A stretch of DNA of 64,000 nucleotides from Chrysaora quinquecirrha (lineage: Eukaryota > Cnidaria > Scyphozoa > Semaeostomeae > Pelagiidae): the NCBI GenBank assembly GCA_014526335.1, contig JACTAT010000335.1, positions 145,607-209,606 of the forward strand, in the 5' to 3' direction. The notes beneath the pieces are model-generated. The model had not been told where the DNA came from. It saw only the letters and a program-made list of their open reading frames with translations, and made no database searches. Within the stretch, counting starts at the first letter, position 1. Each line of letters opens with the position of its first letter. Both the position numbers and the translations under genes were made by a program. Below, in pieces: positions 42,201 through 57,200 of this stretch.

Positions 42201-45200
42201 ATTCTTTTCTTATCACAATAGGAACACGTGTCAGTATCAAAGCGGCCATCCTTTCACCAGACACCTAATTTTCTGCGAAAGACAGTCTATCCGATCCATA
42301 AGGGGTCATTGGGCATGAGGGGTTATGATGATGGGCGGTTTTCCGGGTTTTTCGACACTTCGAGAGCGGTTTTACCGAGGGCAATTCACTCCTCAGAAAG
42401 GTGTACGAGATTTTTATGAAAACAAAAGGATCTCCAAGAGATTTTTGTGAAAACAATAGGTCTTCTAGCAAAGTTGTACGAGGTTTTCAAAGAATGAATC
42501 GCCCCTCGGGTTTTACGGTTTTACCTTCAAAAAGTACGGTTTTTCAATTTGTGAGTTCGGTGCGGTTTAAAAGAGTTTTAACATGTAGGTCTACGCTTCA
42601 ATTATTTTGGCTAAAAAAATGTTTTTACGGTTTTCAAACCTCTCCCCCCCCTCCCTTATGCCTCCATGATGGAGTTTCGGAACCAAAATGTTGATCTAAA
42701 GAATTTGGCGTTAAACACAAAATTCAGAATAAAAACAAAAAGAAAAAACGAAAAAATTCAGAAAGCTCCTGGTTATTTATTTAAAAAAGGTTATAAAGCT
42801 TATACCGAGGGGCATTATTCACTCCTTGAAAATCTCGTACACCTTTACTGGAAGTCCTATTGTTTTCTTGGAAATCCCTTGAAAGTCCTTTTGTTTTAAT
42901 AAAAATCTCGTACGCCTTTTTGCAGAGTGAAATGCCCCTCGGCTTATACAGTAAATGGGAATTTGTGGGAGAACGGCAACAACCAAATATCTTTATTGAA
43001 AATAGACTCCTCCTTTTGATAAGGAAATCATATGAAGTCAATCAATTTCAGCTCCAACAGTGATTTTTTTCAACAGATTAAGAACAATACCTTCCCAGAG
43101 GGATGGCCGCTTTGATACTGACACGTAACACAAGGATAGATTTTTCCACAAGTGGCATACCACAATTGATGGGATTTGAACCCAGCACTGCATGATCAGA
43201 GAGCCAACGACGTTTTCACTGAGCCATAGAGCTCAATGAAATCGCCGAGTAACTCTCCAAGTCATACAGCCCCAGGCTCTCATCCCATTTTGATTTTTGT
43301 GTTTCGGCTATATTGAGCCTTCTTCAGCACCATAACTATTTATATATATTTGTCATGAATGGCGAATAAAGATATTTGGTTGTTGCCGTTCTCCCACAAA
43401 TTCCCATTTACTGTATAAGCCGAGGGGCATTTCACTCTGCAAAGAGGCGTACGAGATTTTCATTAAAACAAAAGGACTTTCAAGGGATTTCCAAGAAAAC
43501 AATATGACTTCGAGATTTTCAAGGAGTAAATTGCCCCTCGGTATAAGCTTTATGCGTACCTTTTTTAAATAAATAATCAGGGGCTTTCTGAATTTTTTCG
43601 CCTTTTCTTTTTGTTTTTATTCTGAATTTTGTGTTGAACGCCAAATTCTTTAGATCAACATGTTGGTTCCGAAACTCCATTATGGAGGCATAGGGGGGAG
43701 TGAAAACCGTAAAACATTTTTTTAGCCAAAATTGTCGAAGGGTAGACCTACATGTTGGAACTCTTTTAAACCGCTCCGAAATCACAAATTGAAAAACCGA
43801 AAAACCGTTCTTTTTCAAGGTATAATCGTGAACCCGAGGGGCGATTCATTCTTTGAAAGCCTCGTACACCTTTGCTAGAAAACCTATTGTTTTCACAAAA
43901 ATCTCTTGGAGATCCTTTTGCTTTCATAAAAATCTCGTACACCTTTCTGAGGAGTGAATGTGTGAAAAAAGTGAAAACCGCTCTCGAAGTGTCGAAAAAC
44001 CCGGAAAACCGCCCATCATCATAACCCCTCATGCCCAATGGCCCCTTATAGATTGGATAGACTGTCTTTCGCAGAAAATTAGGTGTCTGATGAAAGGATA
44101 GCTGCTTTGATACTGACATGTGTTCCTATTGTGATAAGAAAAGAATGTGACAATGCGTAAAGAACAATACAAATCCCTTGACCTTAACACTTCGTTGCTA
44201 AGATAGCAGGTCGTCTCAGGTCGTTTTAGCCTCGATTCCAAATTTGACGGCTCGTTTCGGGTCGTTTCAGGTCGTTTCAGGTAGTTTCAGCGCGTTTCAG
44301 GTCGTTTCAGGTCGTCTCACTGTTTATAAATTACGATCAAGAAAATGTTTTGCCGACGCCAATTTTCGATGTTTTGAATGGATTGTCAAAGATGATGGAA
44401 AACTTAGTTAAATCTGTTAAAGAAATCCAAGGGAAAATTTCTGAAATTGAAGCACGCCCCTCTTCGTCGTTTGGGTTGGATACTCAAAGTTTGGCTGTTG
44501 CTACCAACAGACACATCCCAATGGACGTTGTTAACAATGCTCCGAAATGTTCTCACGATAGGTTGAACAATAGCTCTTCTCGTATTGGTTCGTCAACTGT
44601 GAATGTTGCCCCAGAGAATTCATCGTTATCACCGATGTTGACTATCATTCCGTCTTTTGGACTCGGATTAGATGTTACCTAGTGTAATTGCATTGTATAT
44701 TAGTCCTTATGTTGTTTTTACCCTTCTTGTTTGTTTATTTTGTTAAATTTAGCCATTTAGTTGCTAACCTTATACTAACGTAAAAAAAGAACTTTCTTTC
44801 TTTTTTTTCTGTAGAAGGGATGGACTGTGATAGGATTAATTATGCACTCTAATTATGCACATAATCTTTAGCCTCGTTTGCACTTGTATATATACTGTAA
44901 CTCACAATATAATTATTAGTCAATCTTTAATCTCAGTTCGAGTAGTGTCTCATCGTGAATTACTCTGATGTAACAGACGTTTATTCCTGTCACAATAGGA
45001 GTTCCCCCCCTTCCGCTTGGTATAAGGTACAGAAGGGACCAGATCTGTGGAAACATGCCACTGAAAAACGATCAATTAGTGTTTGTTAGACATCTGAAAT
45101 CTGCTAGTGAAACAGAAGGTTTGACCGTTTGACAACCTCGCAACACATTGCTCATTAAAAATGTTTTGCTTGTGGCAAACAGAAAGTGTTTTGTACGTTC

Positions 45201-48200
45201 TGCAAGTTTCTACTGTCACAGCAATGTTTTGCTACGTGGCGAAACGGTCAAACAGTGATCGAAAAGCAAATCTCAAATGTTTGACAATGTTTGCTCGTTT
45301 GACAATGCCACAAAACATTGCTTGTTAAAAATACTTTTGCTTGTGATAAACAGAAAATGTTTTGGGAATTTTCAGAAACATTGCTAGGCCAATTCTGCTG
45401 TCACAGCAATGTTTTGCTACGTTGCCAAACGGTCAAACTCTGATCGGAAAGCAAATCTCAAATGTTTGAACGACAGTGTTTGATCGTTTGGCCAGGAGTT
45501 AAGGTTTTAAAACCTCATCACGGAACGTTTCTAACCTTTGCCAAACGATTAAACATTGTTTGTCAAACATTTGAGATTTGCTTTACAAAGCAATGTTTGA
45601 CCGATTGGCCACGCCAGAAAACAGTTCTTGACAAGCAGAATCGCTTGGCAATGTCTTTGACAAGACATTTTCTGCTTTTCACGAGCAAAATTTTGTTTCA
45701 AAGAAAATTTCAGTTGTTTGACGAACAATTTTTGGTTGTTTGGTCAGGGCCTTAAATTTAGAAGCGTTCCGTATTGGGTTTTTAAACTCCTGGCCAAAAA
45801 ATCAAACATTGTTCGTCAAACATTTGAGATTTGCTTTCCAAGTACTGTTGACCGTTTGGTCACATCACAGAACAGGCCACGGTGTAAGGAGCAGGATTCT
45901 GTTATCTTGTTAATCTACATATTGAGTATAATTTTTTCTTATTCAGGTTGAAATATCTGAAACGATAACAACACACGTTCCTGAAGGGCATTCAGTAAAC
46001 TGGGCATTTCGTATTGAATTTGCTGGAGAAACAACTATATTTCTTGCATCAGTGAGTAATGCCTCATTTTTCATTGGCATCTTCACTTTCTGTAAAGCCT
46101 CGTTTCAGTTGCTAATTAACCTGTGAAAAATGTGGGCTTAATGCACGAGTTAAGTAGACCTTTCCAAAGAAATCTGGGTCGGTGCGACATTTTTCTTGAA
46201 GATGGCGGTATCTTGAGTAAGAGTAAGGGAATCTTCTCTGTGTGCATCGATTTGGATTGCAGTCGCTTAAGGTGAGGTCCTGCTTAGTGCCCACCGCAAT
46301 AGTGCTTATTCACGAAAGTACGCAACAAAATAGCTCCATCAAGCATAATAACCCACCACAATAGGGCTTATCCACCACAGTATGCAAAAAATACCACCAC
46401 AGTACGCAAAATATACCACCACAGTAAGCAAAAATCTACCACCATGGTATGCAAAAATACCACCACAGTTGTGCTAATCCACCACAAAAGTTCATATAGA
46501 TTCGCTAGCGTTTTTATTACCTCAGGTAAAGTCAAAAGTCTGAGCTACCTGATTATGTCCTTGAGTGAGTTGAGTGAGTGAATAAACCAGTATAAGGGCT
46601 CCAAAAGCCCCCCCCCCGTACCGAACAGGTAATAAACCCCGTTGAAATTTTTTACAGAGTTTTGAAGATCAGAAACGTTGGGTAGAGGGCCTTCAGTACG
46701 TGAAGAAATTTTGGAGGTTGAAGCTCGAAGCAGAGATGCTGGAGGAGAAAGCAAAGAAACAACGTTTTGTGAGTATGATTTGAAACGTTTCAGTTTGGGA
46801 AACTGTTCAGTTTGCATCACTTTAGGGCTTGTTTACATCTTTGGAAATCCTTAAAAGCTGCTTGCATCTGACAATCCTCAGAGTATAAACGTCGGAAACA
46901 GACAGAAACACTTGACTAAGGCGAATAGTCTTTGAATAGTACAGAATATAAAAATGCGAGTAATAGAGGGAACATTTTTGGACATTCTTAAAAGCTTTTT
47001 GTCTAACACTCCTCAGAGTATAAACAGCAGAAACAAACGGAAACAATTTTTCTGAAATCACTAACATATGTCGATTGTTTCGTTTTCTTTCTGACGTTTA
47101 TTATCTTAGGATTATCAGACGAAAATGTTTTAAATGTGTACAAAGCTGTTTCCAAATGTTTTCGCTTCCCTGAAACAATATTTCTGAGTATACATTTAAA
47201 TTTAAAAAGCCATTACCCATTACTAAATGTGGCACTACTATTAGCGCACTGTAAGGCTTTGGCCAAATTTTCAAACATTGTTTGTCAAACGTTTGAGATT
47301 TGCTTATCTAGCAATGTTTGACCACGTCACAAACTATTGCTCGTCAAATATCTTTTGCTTGTTTCAAGCAAAAATTGTTTTTCACTTTTTCAAAAGCATT
47401 GCGCAACAAATCTAGCATACTCTGCTTGTCAAGCAATGCTTTGTGACATGGCCAAACCAAAAACGTTCAAACATTGTTTGTAAGGAAAATGTTGGACCAA
47501 CAATGTTTTGACCAACATTGCTTGACAAGCAGAGTTTGCTGGGGAATGTTTTTCATAAAGTTCTGAATTTCTTTTGTCGGGGGGTCACAGTTCCGCGACG
47601 TGGCCAGACGGTAAGACATTTTGCTCCACATGTAAACGTCAGATTTTTGACAAATTTTCGATCGTTTGGTCAGGGCTTAAGTTTTCAGCATGTCAAGGTT
47701 CTTTAATCAACTCTAAAGGATGGTATCACCATATGAACAAGTTTGACTTTCAAATATTCTATTTTAGATGGAAAGTAAAAACGAAAAGAGTGCGGCTTCC
47801 AGGTATATTAACTTCTTATTTTTGGAGCTCTAGTTCTTGGCCCGGGGGGTACTTCCATTGTTCAATATACTAGACGTGCAGCCCAAATGGGTAACTTTTT
47901 CAGCGCCAATTTCCCTACACATGGGTTGGTTTTTCGTAAAGAATCTCTACACAAGGGTAGTAAAATATGTATAAAATTTTAGACATGCATTAACATTTGA
48001 GATATTGGTACAAATGGGTAAAAAATTTCGTTGTTTTTTTCTATACATGGGTACCACGACAAACAGAATTTATCGTTAGACATGGGTGCGTTTGGAAAAA
48101 CTGGGCGGCACGTCTAGTCTCTTGAACAAGGAAGTACCCCCGGGGTTCTTGGTAAAATAAACAATGTCCCGAAGTTAAGAAGTCGCGGGTATTTATTTTG

Positions 48201-51200
48201 GCGAATATGTCTGTAATGTGACAAAACTATATAACCGTTGAAAATGTTTATTCTAAAGGCCTGTTCATATGAGATGGGATATTGGGCTCACAACACGAGT
48301 CTCTAGTTTACGCTCCCCTTATTTCGATTTGTCACTCCACACTGAGCGATTGTAGAAAACAACAGCAACAACATCGAGCGAAGTAGTGGGACTTATGTAG
48401 TGAGTGTAGTGGGATATTCCACTCAGGTTTGATATCTCACCGAGGTGGGATGATTTTCAGCCCGTGTTCGTATGTTGAATTTCAGTTGAGCCTTATTCGC
48501 CTTGTTCAAAACATTATGAAGCGAAGCAAAAATACAGTGATTTCCAATCGAAACGTCTTTCTTCAGATGGCCATATCTCAGCCAGTGTTTGATATATTTG
48601 ACTGATTTTGCACGATTACCCATTATTTTTGACGCTCTTTCACAAAATGAAGAGCAAATTTCGAAATTCTAAAAATAGATTTTTATGACGTCACGCTTAG
48701 GTACTCCACACCGAAATGTAAAAATTGCAGATTTTCTCTCAATAAATATAGGGGCTCAGCCCATGGGCTCATCCCTTTCACGACCCCCAAGCTCTTTGCC
48801 CCTGCTTGTCCGTAGCTATTATCCTGAAGACCAGACATGTTTATGCAATATTATATTTTTCTTTTGAAGTGACACATTCAGGATATCTGTGACTGGTTTT
48901 AATGGCAAGATCCACGCTCTTGAACTACCAAGAGATGCTAAATTCAAAGAGTTGTATAGAGGTATTAATGGTAATGGACCTTGTGCAGATCGTGCCATGT
49001 GTCTAATCAAAGAGAAGGCCGCGCAGTTGTGGGCTATGGATAAACAAGGCAATGGTACATTGAACGGTTTTTATAAGTAACACCTCCCCCTCTGGTCCGA
49101 TCCAGAGCCAGTTGTGGTTCTTTTGCAATGCGTTTACTGAAGAACTGTGTCGGTTCTGATCCGACCCAGAAAGCGTTTTTCATTCATGTTTAGTCAAGTT
49201 TCGTATCCGTACCAGTTTAGATCCGATCCAAATCATTTACGCGGAATCTCAACAGAGCCAGAGACGAGCTGGCTCTACTCAGGGACGCCGGAGGGGGGGG
49301 GGGCAAGCGCCCCTCTTGCCTTTTCTTAAGGGGGGCAAGGGGGGCGAAAGTGCCGTTTCAATGTAAAATGATTATTGACTTTAAAAACGTTAAATACGAT
49401 ATTTAGCCATTATTATGCACTTCGAAATGCGTACATGTGGAGAAAAAGCCTAAAAATATCGTATAAAAACATGATTTATATTCGTTGAAATACTTTTGTT
49501 GCATTTTAAGCCAATCTAAAGGGGGTGGACACAAAAAATTTCCCTGGGGAGTACCACTAAACCCCCTAATTTTTTCTCTCAATTGCCCTTACGTTCCTGG
49601 TCGCCCCCTTGCCCTACCATCGCTCCGGCGTCCCTGGCTCTACTTCTGAACAGATCCAGAACTGGCTCAAAGTAAAGTCAGAAAAGGTACGGATCGAGGA
49701 GATCCCATGTAAACGGAAGGCGTTTTTTAAACTAAAGCTGACTCTGAAAATTCCAACAAATTGCGGAATGTAACTATCGAGGTCAGGCTCAACCTCGTTC
49801 CCAGGGTGAATAGGCCTCTACGTGAAACTCTGCTGTCCATATTCGACCCTGGTATCGGCCTTGTCTATTCGCAATTTGATTGGCTGTTCAAACAATAGAA
49901 ATTTTAAGTGACGTCACAGTTTCTACAAAATTTCACACCAAAATAGGCCGAAAACTATGTGAAAAACACGTATAAAAACCAAAAAATATGCTACATGAGA
50001 TATTGTATCTTGCCTGACAGTTATCAATGAAGTTCTTTGCATTTTCTTTAAGAACATCTGCTTTCGGAATCTACATCTTGTTTTGATGCTTAGGCCAAAT
50101 TTGCCAGTATTTTGGCAGATTTTGTGTCCGGTACCAGGGCCAAAATCGATTTGACGGTTGAGATTCGAGGAAACTCGATTTGGGGCCTGGGGACGAGGTT
50201 GGGTCAGGTTTAATAACTTAAGCCTTTGACACACGTCGCCAATACACCAACATTACACCAACTCATTTTTTACTGAACGTCTTTTGCATGTTGGTTCCTG
50301 TTGGTGCAGGGTAGGGTAAACTTAGGTTTGTTTCCATTAATTTTTTCAGATTCTATGGTAAGAAAATTGGAAAAAATTCATCTTCGATTCGAACAAGGCT
50401 GCGAGTTCTTCCTTCTTGAACATGGCAACAAGGTACTACATCATTTCGTTTCGCGTATATTTTATTAGAAACTAAAAACATTGGTCTACTATTTGCCCGG
50501 GTCAGCTTTACCCATAGCTATCATTTGCATCATTTCGTGTGATGCAAAAAGTAGATTAATAGACTTAATTGAAGAACGTGGCCCAATTAGAGCATTAGGA
50601 ATATGGGATATTTACATAAAGTGTCAAAGGGGTAAAGGGTTAATTCTTGACAAAATAAATTGCATACGGGGTTTTTTTGTGAAATTCTGGGATAAAAGGG
50701 AGAGGCAGACAGAGGATAAGGGATATGTTTAGAAAAATGGTAGGGGATGTGGATTATTCGGACCCCCCCCCCATATGGATTCTCAAGAATCCGAGTGAGA
50801 AAACGGGATCTTTTTGTCTACACAGTACAGACCTTTTATGGTGATATTAAAGTCTATTCCCTAAGCTGATGGGTGTTCAAAACACAATACTAATCCAGCT
50901 TCGCTTCCTAATTGGTGCATTTCGATCAACATCTGTGTATAAAATTCCGTCTTAAGGCCCATTTCTACTTCGTTCGCATTCGCTGTTCGCTAGCGAATTT
51001 GCAGTTCGCCGCTCGCTTGCGAACAGAATAAAGCCTTCGCGATCAGTTTTAGGCGATAAAATAGGAAAACTTTTGCGAAAGCTTTAGGTTGCAGCGGAAA
51101 TCAAAATCGCTTCGCGTTTGCCATTGTTTGATGGCTGCGAACAGCGAACAGCGAATGCGAACGAAGTGGAATTAGGCCTTTAGACAATTGTTTAGGCCTG

Positions 51201-54200
51201 TTTCTGACGTTTATACTCTGAGGAGTCACAGACGAAAAATGCTTTTAAGTATGTCCAAGGATGTTTCCCCGATTTCTCGCCATTTTATGATTATCTTAAT
51301 CTGTACCACTGATCTGTAAACAGATTAGATTAGTGTGAACCTAGTCAATCCAAAACCCGATGTCTAATCTCAACACGCTTTCCTTTCAGCTAATGGTTGT
51401 TCAGTTTCCAGATGGTAAATTTATGGCAATGCCCGTGGATGCAAAGATAACAGCGAAAGAGGTAAATAAATAGAAAAAATAGATAAATAAATATATAAAC
51501 AAATTAATAAACAAAGAAATAAATCAATCAATCAATCAATCAACCAGTAAGATGTCAATCTACATGTGACGTTACTCACGGCGCTTTTTTGCCCATTAGA
51601 AGTCCCCTCATTTTACATCCTTCTCCTCAAATAAATGTCCGCTCCAAAACTTTCTAACTCACATTATAAACACCCCTCCAACGTCGTGATTTTTCAAATC
51701 TCTCTAGGTTACGAAGATCGACAAATTTGCGTCTAAACTTATGAGAATTGGCTGCACAAATGTCGGATTATTTTTGAAGAAACCAAATGGACAAGGTAGG
51801 AAACGTGAAGTAGTATCGATTCTACTGTCAACTATATTCTTTGTTTGTTTGTTTATTTGTTTTTTGTTTGCTTTGTTTATTTGCTTGTTTGTTTGTTTGT
51901 TGGATTGTTTGATTATCTTGTTGTTTGTTTTTTGTTTTTTGTTCATTTTTACCTTTGCTTTGTTTGTTTGTTTTTGTTTGTTTGATGGTTTGTTTATTTT
52001 TTGTTTTTTGTTTGTTTGTCTGTTTGTTTGTTTGTTTGTTTTTTGTCTGGTTGTTTGTTTTCTGTTTGGTTATTTGTTCATTTCTTCGTTTGTTTGTTTG
52101 ATTGTTAGTTTTTGTTTGTTTTTTTCTTTGTTTGCTTGTTTGTCTATATTTTGTTTTTTTTGTTTGTTTGTCTGTTTGTTTCTTTGAATGTTTGTTTGTT
52201 TGTCTGGTTGTTTGTTTTCTGTTTGGTTATTTGTTTTCTGTTTGGTTATTTGTTTTCTGTTTGGTTATTTGTTCATTTCTTTGTTTCTTTTTTTGTTTGT
52301 TTTTGTTTTTGTTTGTGTGATTATTTTTTGATTTTTTGGTTTCTTGTTTTGCTTTCATCTCAATTTTCTTTTTTCCTTTTTTTCCCTTTTTATTGCTCTT
52401 CATTTGTTGTTTCTTCTTCTGTGCGCCTCTTTTGTTTTCATGGTTCGTTATTTATTTGTTTATCTTGCTTGTTGTTTACTTGTCATAACTTAACAATTAT
52501 TTCTTTCTTTTCTCAAGAGCTGCAATTTACTGAAGAAGAGAGACCTCTTGAAATGTTCTACAGTAAGAAGAACCGATTTTTTCAAGTTTTCTTTCATTAC
52601 TTGCCTTGTTCTGTTGTGGTCTGGTCTAGCCGTCACTTCTTCGGTGTGCACCAATCTGCCTTGCAGGACACCTCATCGGCTCTTGCTTGCTTCGCTCTGC
52701 CCTTGCACTGCTCTTATCTGGTTTGCTCTGTCGTCCCGATCTGCTGTCTGTTCCCAGGACATTTTCTACGTCTCTTCCAAGCTCTTTTCTTTGAATTGTC
52801 TCCAGGCTGTTCGACTTTTCCGATTTTTAGAACTGTTTTAATTGGAATTTTTATTAGTTTAAGCTTTATCTGTTTTCTAGTAAATCAAGACGGAATATGG
52901 AAAAGAAATCCCAACGCTGAAGGTAAATCTTATGGATTTGATTTTGAGACCACGTTTAGGCCTATATCTCAAGTTTATGTATATTTATCATGAATGGTGA
53001 ACACCAGGATATAGATGTTCCCACAAGTTGCATACCACAGTAGATGGGATTAGAATTGAACTGCATGACCAGAGAGCCAACAACGTTCCCACTGAGCTAT
53101 ATGTAGAGCTCAATGAAATCGTCGAAAAACTCTCTCTGCTGAAGGTACAGTTTATGAATTTGATTTAAGACCACATTTAGGCCCATCTCATATTTATGTA
53201 TATTTGTCGTGAATGGCGAACACTAGGTTATATGTAATGTTCCCACAAGTTGCATACTACAGTAGATGGAACTCGAGCCTGGACTGCATGATAACAGAGC
53301 AAACGGCGTTTCCACAAAGCTATAGAGCCCAATGAAATCGCCGAGTAACTCTCAAAGTCATACAGCCCAAGGCTCTCCTCCCGTTTGACCTCTCTCCTCA
53401 AGTTTGTGTTGGCAGTTACTGTGTTTTTCTTACTTGAAGCTTATCCGTACACTCAACGTCTTCTTTTTGTCTGTAGGTTATCTTATACTTCGAAATAAAA
53501 CATTGAAGCAACGAAGTGATTCAACCGAATTTGATGATAGTGCAGTGCAGTCTGGTCAATTCAGGGTGAGTACCATAGACACTTTCAATGAGAAGCCCTT
53601 AACACTTGACTTTGACACCTAATTTTGAGTGAATTCATATTTTTGGTAAGAATTTGACCCGCCATTTGCACCCCCGTATGAAAATATAGGCTGGGAACGA
53701 AGCTTTGTGTTCTGATAGAAAATCTTATGAATAATAACGATTCTTAGCCCTGGCAGCTGGCACAATGATCAAACATTGTCAAACATTATAAATTCGCTTG
53801 TCAAACATTTGTTGACCGCTTGGCAAGTCACACAACATTACTCATTAAACATTTTTTATCAAACATTTGTTTAAACAATGTTAAAACAATGTTGAAACGT
53901 TTGTTGAAACAATGTTGAAACAATGTTGAAACATTTGTTGAAACAATGTTTAAGCAATGTTGAAACGTTTGTTGAAACAATGTTTAAACAATGTCAACCA
54001 TTTGTTGAAACAATGTTGAAACAATGTGAAACATTTGTTGAAACAGTATTGAAATAATATTGAAAACTATGTTGAAACAATATTGCAACAATGTCGCAAA
54101 AATGTTGAAACAAGGTTTAAACAGTGTCAAACATTGGTTGAAACAATGTTTAAGCAATGTTGACACGTTTGTTGAAGCAAATTTGAAGCAAGTTAAAACA

Positions 54201-57200
54201 ATGTTTAAACAATGTTGAAACAATGTTGAAACAATGTTGAAACAATGTGAAACATTTGTTGAAGCAATATTGAAGCAATCTTGAAACAATCTTAAAACAT
54301 TTGTTGAAACATTGTTGGTATGAAAATATTTTTCAATGAAACATTTGTTTGCTCATAAAGTTTCCGAAAGCGTTGTTGTGCGAATTCTAATTGTCAAGCA
54401 AGGTTTTCTGATGTGGCCGTTGAAAGATTGCATGACAAACAAATTTCAAATGGCTGAACAACTAAGTTTCATTGTTTTGCCTAAGTACGGTACGTAATAT
54501 TTCTGATTTATTTTCCGTCAATTTTAGGCCAAGAAAATCGTCACAGATGACGCGCAGAAACAAGTTAAGCAAGAACTGAACAAGCTAAGGAAAAGGCAGG
54601 CAAATAGACCGGAAAATCAAATGCAATTTTCCGACGAGCATTTCAGTGATAGCATTGATCTGGACAGATCAAGAAGCCAATCAAATTCAACGGACACCAA
54701 TCCGTTCATCATTGGAGATCCGAATGGGGAATCTACGACTAAAAAAAGCGTCCCAGGACAATCAGAACCGGAAGATTTAAACCCGGTTTATCTTTCAAGC
54801 AGTTTAACCGACCGGTATACTCGGTTTAAATCCTATAAAGTTCCCGATTCGGACAAATCTGACCAGAAGGACTCGAATGTTGCGTCAAATGCCAATCCTA
54901 AACCGGTTCAAACCGGTTATTCAATAAAACGCGAGAATTCCCAAATCCGGAACTTGTTTGCCGGACTTGGTTTAAAAACTGAGGGCACTGAATCTTCGCA
55001 GAAAGCCTCTAATTCTATGAAGATCAAAACTGAAGGTGCTGTCTCGACAAATAAAGGAGCTTTTTCTGCTGATGTAACCGGAAGTGTTGGTTCCCCGGTA
55101 GTTGCCTGTTCGTCAGACACAGCTAGCCCTGACCAAATGACTGGAACCTCGGAAAGTCAAAAACAACTTGAAGTTCCTAGAACCAATGGCTTAAGTACTG
55201 AAGACCTGAGTGACAACAAGAGTATTCCTTCTGCGTTCATAATTGAACCGGAACCGGAAGATTTGACGTCTTTTCCTCCGGAAGTAATTCTAGTTTCCGG
55301 CGATCAAAGAGTTTCCAATCAAAATAGTCAGGATATTGAAGAAGCTGGGAAGTCCGAAGAGGGAAACGATGAAGTGTTGGATTACAGAGCTCGCCGGTTC
55401 AACAAAGTCCGGTCTAATAATGTGGATGTGCGTCCGGGTAAGGATGGGAAAAGGAAGATTGTTCAAGATAGGAATGCTGGTAAAGGCGATGATGAGAATA
55501 GTAGAGGGGAAGCTGTAAAGGGGGCCAATGTCAAAGAGATGATTGTTGATTCTGTGACAGACCGCGAGCTGAAAATTGGCCTAGATAAAGATTCGTTTGA
55601 TCCAGAGGTTTTAGAGGGTGCTAATGTGCAAAATGAGGCTTGCAAGCAGGAGAATGCTGGCGACATTGAAGGGTTAGAAAGGGCGAATGAAATAACTAAA
55701 CCAGTAACTACGGAGCAACTTCTCGAGACCAAAGACGAGTCTAAGATTAATAAGCCAGGGAGTAGTGATGCGATAAACAGACTAGAAGTTGCAGATGAAA
55801 ACGTTAAACGTGATGGCAGAGTACAGGTTGTTGTGACGACGGAAATCGTTGACGAGGAGCTGGGGAGCTCATATGGCAAGAAAGAATTTAAGGGTGAAAA
55901 TGGCTATAATGAACGAGACGACGCGGATGACATTATAGTGCCTGTTGTGAAAATTGGAGTCCTGGAAAATGGTAATAGGGTGAATGTGTTACAGAGTACA
56001 AATGAAGTTAACAAACGTCGAGGTGCAGATGAGAATAATGTACGAAATCGTCCAGAAATTCGTCAAGATGACACTAGCATGCATAAAGCTGCAAATGACG
56101 TAAACGAGCCGCAAGATTCGTCTCGTGGCATTGTGGCACCAGGCAATGAAGACGCAAAAATAAATATTGGAGATGCGGAGGAGTACGATTACGTTTCTAA
56201 GAAGAACACCGAAACGGAAATGAATCCGAGAGATGAAGTTGGTCTGGAAACGGAAATGAACCTCAAACAGGAAGTCGACACAAAGGCAGAAGTAAATCTG
56301 AAAGTCAAATTTCACATGGAAACAGAAATTGATCTGAAACGGGAAGTAAAAGATTTTGGTTTGAAATACGATTTCCAAGAACAGGAAACTACTGATGATA
56401 ATGGATCATGTGACAGTTTTGAAAGAGGATTGAGTCGAAACACTGACAAATCTTGTGACGAACGAAAGTTTGATGCAAACAAGAAGAGTGACTTGCTTGA
56501 GAATAATAATATTCACACTGATGATATTGATAATAACGATGATATTGATATTTCTTCCACAATGATAACGGAACAGTTGGATGAATATTTTGATGATAAT
56601 ATTGGGAAAACAAGTGAGAATATTGAGCAAGGTGATATTCAGGATAAACAGCGAATACAAAATAATAACGGAGTGATGAATATCGTCCTAGCAAAGGGCG
56701 ATATTCAAAATATGCAGGGTATTCGAGATGATATTGGTTTCAAAAACGAAAATATTGAAATTCGTGATACGCAGCAGAACCAAGAACATATCGGGGCGAT
56801 AGCTGACAGTATTGGCCATGAGAAGAGCGATATTCAAACAAAACAAAACAATTCGATGGATTACGACGAAGAGCTATTGAAATATTTCGATGATAACATA
56901 CGTTCTGAGGATACTAAGGATGATATAAAGGTCAATATTGAGCTATATGAGCCGGATAGAGTATCAAAATCAAAGGATAATATTGGTGTGATATTGCCAA
57001 GAGATGAACATGCTATTCCTAAAATGACTACACTTCATGTTCAAAATATTGACGAGCTTTCTGATAGCGATAGCGACGCATCAAGTATCGAGAGTTATAT
57101 GGAGTCTCATTATGGGATTCAAAAGGAGGCAAAGGAGAAAGCCAAAGGGGATTCCAGTGAGTCAGAAGATTCTTCATGTATGGATTACAATGGAGATTCC

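Larger units (their letters stand above)
42012..44335. mobile_element. Second foldback element, inserted in an LTR element
   Basis: Arms 42012-42995 and 43366-44335 are reverse complements with outer ends CGTAATTTATAAACAGTGAG / CTCACTGTTTATAAATTACG. The outer arms have tandem GACGACCTGAAACGACC repeats. Each arm carries two nested GAGGGGC-family MITE copies. The 370-bp spacer includes an antisense SINE family 1 copy. The arms differ by scattered substitutions. No target duplication was found, and the end of the 5' LTR plus adjacent sequence is missing. Confidence 0.82.

Noticed and set aside
51741..52993. Phe/Cys/Val-rich 293-codon frame resembling a multi-pass membrane protein
   Set aside because: It is the TTTG repeat read through. 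The real exons here are 51708-51795 and 52518-52562 in matching phases.
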